Shown here: positions 7,552-8,210 of the stretch, one piece after another
Numbering within the stretch: position 1 is the first letter of the stretch
Layout of the letters: every line of letters starts with the position of its first letter
NCBI GenBank assembly: GCA_002435835.1
Contig: DIVM01000098.1
Span: 1 to 8,210, forward strand
Origin: Firmicutes bacterium UBA6132
GTDB taxonomy: Bacteria > Bacillota_A > Clostridia > Tissierellales > Sedimentibacteraceae
Reading direction: 5' to 3'
DNA length: 8,210 nucleotides
Position numbers and translations under genes: made by a program
Notes under the pieces: model-generated
The model's database searches: none
The model's input: the letters and a program-made list of their open reading frames with translations, nothing else
Told to the model about the DNA's origin: nothing

Positions 7552-7574
7552 TATATAATTCCCCCAATTATATA
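7552..7574. repeat. AT-stem inverted repeat with C5 loop
   Basis: TATATAATT (7552-7560) and AATTATATA (7566-7574) are perfect 9-nt inverted repeats around CCCCC (7561-7565); an A-T pair and a T-G wobble can extend the stem outward. It lies 26 nt after the htrA stop codon. With only A-T pairs the hairpin is weak, and no U-tract follows, so it is not itself a good terminator. It may be a protein-binding site, an RNA 3'-end element or chance. Confidence 0.45.
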
Positions 7575-7594
7575 GTAACTCCCATATAACTTTA

Positions 7595-7636
7595 AAAAAC
7601 AAAGACAGGATAAATAAATTTCCTGTTTTTGTTTTT
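7595..7636 (+). terminator. Rho-independent terminator after htrA
   Basis: AAAAACAAAGACAGGA (7595-7610) pairs with TCCTGTTTTTGTTTTT (7621-7636), a 16-bp stem with a single G-T wobble around a 10-nt loop. The ACAGGA/TCCTGT core (6 bp) followed directly by T-rich sequence is enough for termination of htrA on the + strand. The matching A-run on the left means it could also act in the reverse direction, although no minus-strand gene is visible here to need it. Confidence 0.8.
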
Positions 7637-7684
7637 GTTAATAAATAATATGATAGTGTAAAAATGTAAAACGTTCAAATAATA

Positions 7685-7746
7685 AGATTCTTCGCTAAAG
7701 CTCAGAATGACAGATAACGAGGATTCTCCACTAACGCTAAGAATGA
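7685..7746. repeat. Two degenerate copies of a small palindromic intergenic repeat
   Basis: Copy 1 starts with GATTCTTCGCTAAAGCTC at 7686 and ends AGAATGACA; copy 2 starts with GATTCTCCACTAACGCT at 7722 and ends AGAATGA. The first 25 nt match at 21 positions, and the copies are offset by 36 nt. Each has ATTCT and AGAAT arms that can form a hairpin; copy 1 also has an inner GC/GC pairing. The reverse complement of copy 1 contains TGTCATTCTGAGC and AGCGAAGAATCT, recognisable as the interspersed palindromic repeat seen in the intergenic DNA of many bacterial genomes. The role is unknown; copy 2 looks older or decayed. Confidence 0.65.
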
Positions 7747-7805
7747 ATAATATTAATCATTAACATATTTAATTAATATAATAAAGATTTTGTTCAATCT
7801 AATAG

Positions 7806-7856
7806 TTTAGTATCTTAACTAAAAATAATGTTTTAGTTTTTAAAAATGGGTATAAT
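7806..7856 (+). promoter_or_regulatory. Candidate promoter and operator-like repeats of the adenosyltransferase gene
   Basis: A perfect TATAAT lies at 7851-7856, 31 nt before the ATG, but the -35 region (about 7828-7834, ATGTTTT) is poor. Overlapping it is a perfect inverted repeat, AACTAAAA (7817-7824) and TTTTAGTT (7831-7838). A third half-site, TTTAGT, lies at 7806-7811, so TTTAGT occurs three times in alternating orientation. This would suit a regulator binding over the -35 region, but AT-rich DNA yields such patterns by chance. Confidence 0.4.
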
Positions 7857-7887
7857 TATATATATACATAAATTAATGGAGGATTAT

Positions 7888-8210
7888 ATGAAAATTTACA
7901 CTAAAACAGGTGATAAGGGACAGACATCTCTTTATGACGGAACAAGAGTTGATAAGGATTCCATAAGAGTAGAATCTTACGGAACTTTGGATGAATTAAA
8001 TTCATATATAGGATTTGCTACGAAATTTGTGGATGATGAAGAAATTAATAATTATTTATTTAAAATACAAAAAAGATTATTCTTTGCAGCTGGTGAACTT
8101 GCAACTGTTCAATCAGAAAAATATAAATATAAAATAATGGATTACGATGTTGATAGTCTTGAAAAAATAATTGATGAATATTTGCCTAAAATAAGTGGTA
8201 TGGACAAATT
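7888..8210 (+). CDS. pduO: PduO-type cob(I)alamin adenosyltransferase, 3' end beyond window
   Basis: This cytoplasmic enzyme transfers the adenosyl group of ATP to cob(I)alamin, making adenosylcobalamin (coenzyme B12) for mutases, dehydratases or aminomutases. The first 107 residues are present, somewhat more than half of the usual 180-190, and the frame is open at the window edge. The PduO/MMAB N-terminal ATP-binding motif TGDKGQTSL (7-15) is clear, followed by the conserved RVESYGTLDELNSYIG (27-42), in which D35 aligns with the aspartate used in a subunit-interface salt bridge in characterised PduO enzymes. The helical QKRLFFAAGELAT segment also fits the trimeric helical-bundle fold. The later conserved Arg-rich motif lies outside the window. 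GGAGGA (7878-7883) precedes ATG 7888. The preceding gene is separated by a terminator, so this begins a new transcription unit whose other members are not seen. Confidence 0.92.
   Translation, partial: MKIYTKTGDKGQTSLYDGTRVDKDSIRVESYGTLDELNSYIGFATKFVDDEEINNYLFKIQKRLFFAAGELATVQSEKYKYKIMDYDVDSLEKIIDEYLPKISGMDK

Larger units (their letters stand above)
7526..7887. other. 362-nt intergenic region, no gene
   Basis: No credible coding sequence lies here. In order it holds an AT-only inverted repeat with a CCCCC loop (7552-7574), the htrA terminator (7595-7636), two copies of a small palindromic repeat (7685-7746), an AT-rich filler, and a promoter-like region with inverted TTTAGT elements before the adenosyltransferase gene. 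I looked for a cobalamin riboswitch and saw no B12-box-like GCCACTG or GC-rich multi-stem region. Confidence 0.7.

Noticed and set aside
7534..7575. Tiny open frame (13 codons) starting ATGATG after htrA
   Set aside because: There is no ribosome binding site and its sequence is mostly the AT inverted repeat and its C5 loop; coding is not supported.
7685..7746. CRISPR-like array
   Set aside because: There are only two diverged units with a 9-nt spacer and no cas genes nearby; spacer length and copy number do not fit CRISPR.
7640..7887. Cobalamin riboswitch before the adenosyltransferase gene
   Set aside because: The region is very AT-rich, lacks a B12-box-like sequence, and is too short of GC-rich stems to fold the large riboswitch core.
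1..8210. Defence, toxin-antitoxin, prophage or transposon system
   Set aside because: No nuclease, recombinase, transposase, toxin or phage structural motif was found in any of the real reading frames; all intact genes belong to envelope or cofactor families.

Overview
The window is AT-rich DNA (roughly one third G+C, judged by eye). Shine-Dalgarno sites are strong (AGGAGG), starts include GTG, and the genes include a Gram-positive-style adaptor with no outer-membrane partner and an S-layer homology (SLH) surface protein. Together these point to a low-GC Firmicute, most likely an anaerobic Clostridia/Tissierellia-type bacterium. The genus cannot be fixed from this sequence. All recognisable genes are on the + strand.

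Layout. Positions 1-30 hold the terminator of an unseen upstream gene. A candidate sigma-A promoter (52-80) is followed by a tight four-gene run: a membrane-anchored MacA/HlyD-type adaptor (124-1836), a MacB/LolD-type ABC ATPase (1867-2562), a MacB/FtsX-type permease overlapping it by 11 nt (2552-3730), and a secreted SLH-domain protein of 751 residues (3764-6019). After a 237-nt AT-rich gap with a possible promoter comes an HtrA/DegP-family membrane-anchored serine protease (6257-7525). It is closed by a long-stem terminator (7595-7636). A 362-nt intergenic stretch follows, with two degenerate copies of a small palindromic repeat and a promoter-like region. The window ends inside a PduO-type cob(I)alamin adenosyltransferase (from 7888, truncated by the window edge).

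How the genes fit together. The first three genes form a complete Gram-positive tripartite exporter resembling YknXYZ of Bacillus or the pneumococcal MacAB-like system: an ATPase, a four-TM permease with a large extracellular domain, and an adaptor projecting into the wall. The SLH protein 33 nt downstream is probably co-transcribed and shares the cell-wall location; whether it is a substrate, a partner or simply co-regulated is inference. HtrA is a surface quality-control protease in its own transcription unit. The adenosyltransferase belongs to cobalamin metabolism and looks unrelated.

The most unusual points are the adaptor's internal tandem duplication (two complete lipoyl-hairpin-barrel modules with landmarks spaced exactly 190 residues apart), its Gly/Met/Pro repeat tail, the long unassigned C-terminal part of the SLH protein, and the paired palindromic repeat at 7685-7746. 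I see no evidence of a defence system, CRISPR array, transposon or prophage. The region reads as ordinary core or envelope DNA with some distinctive details.
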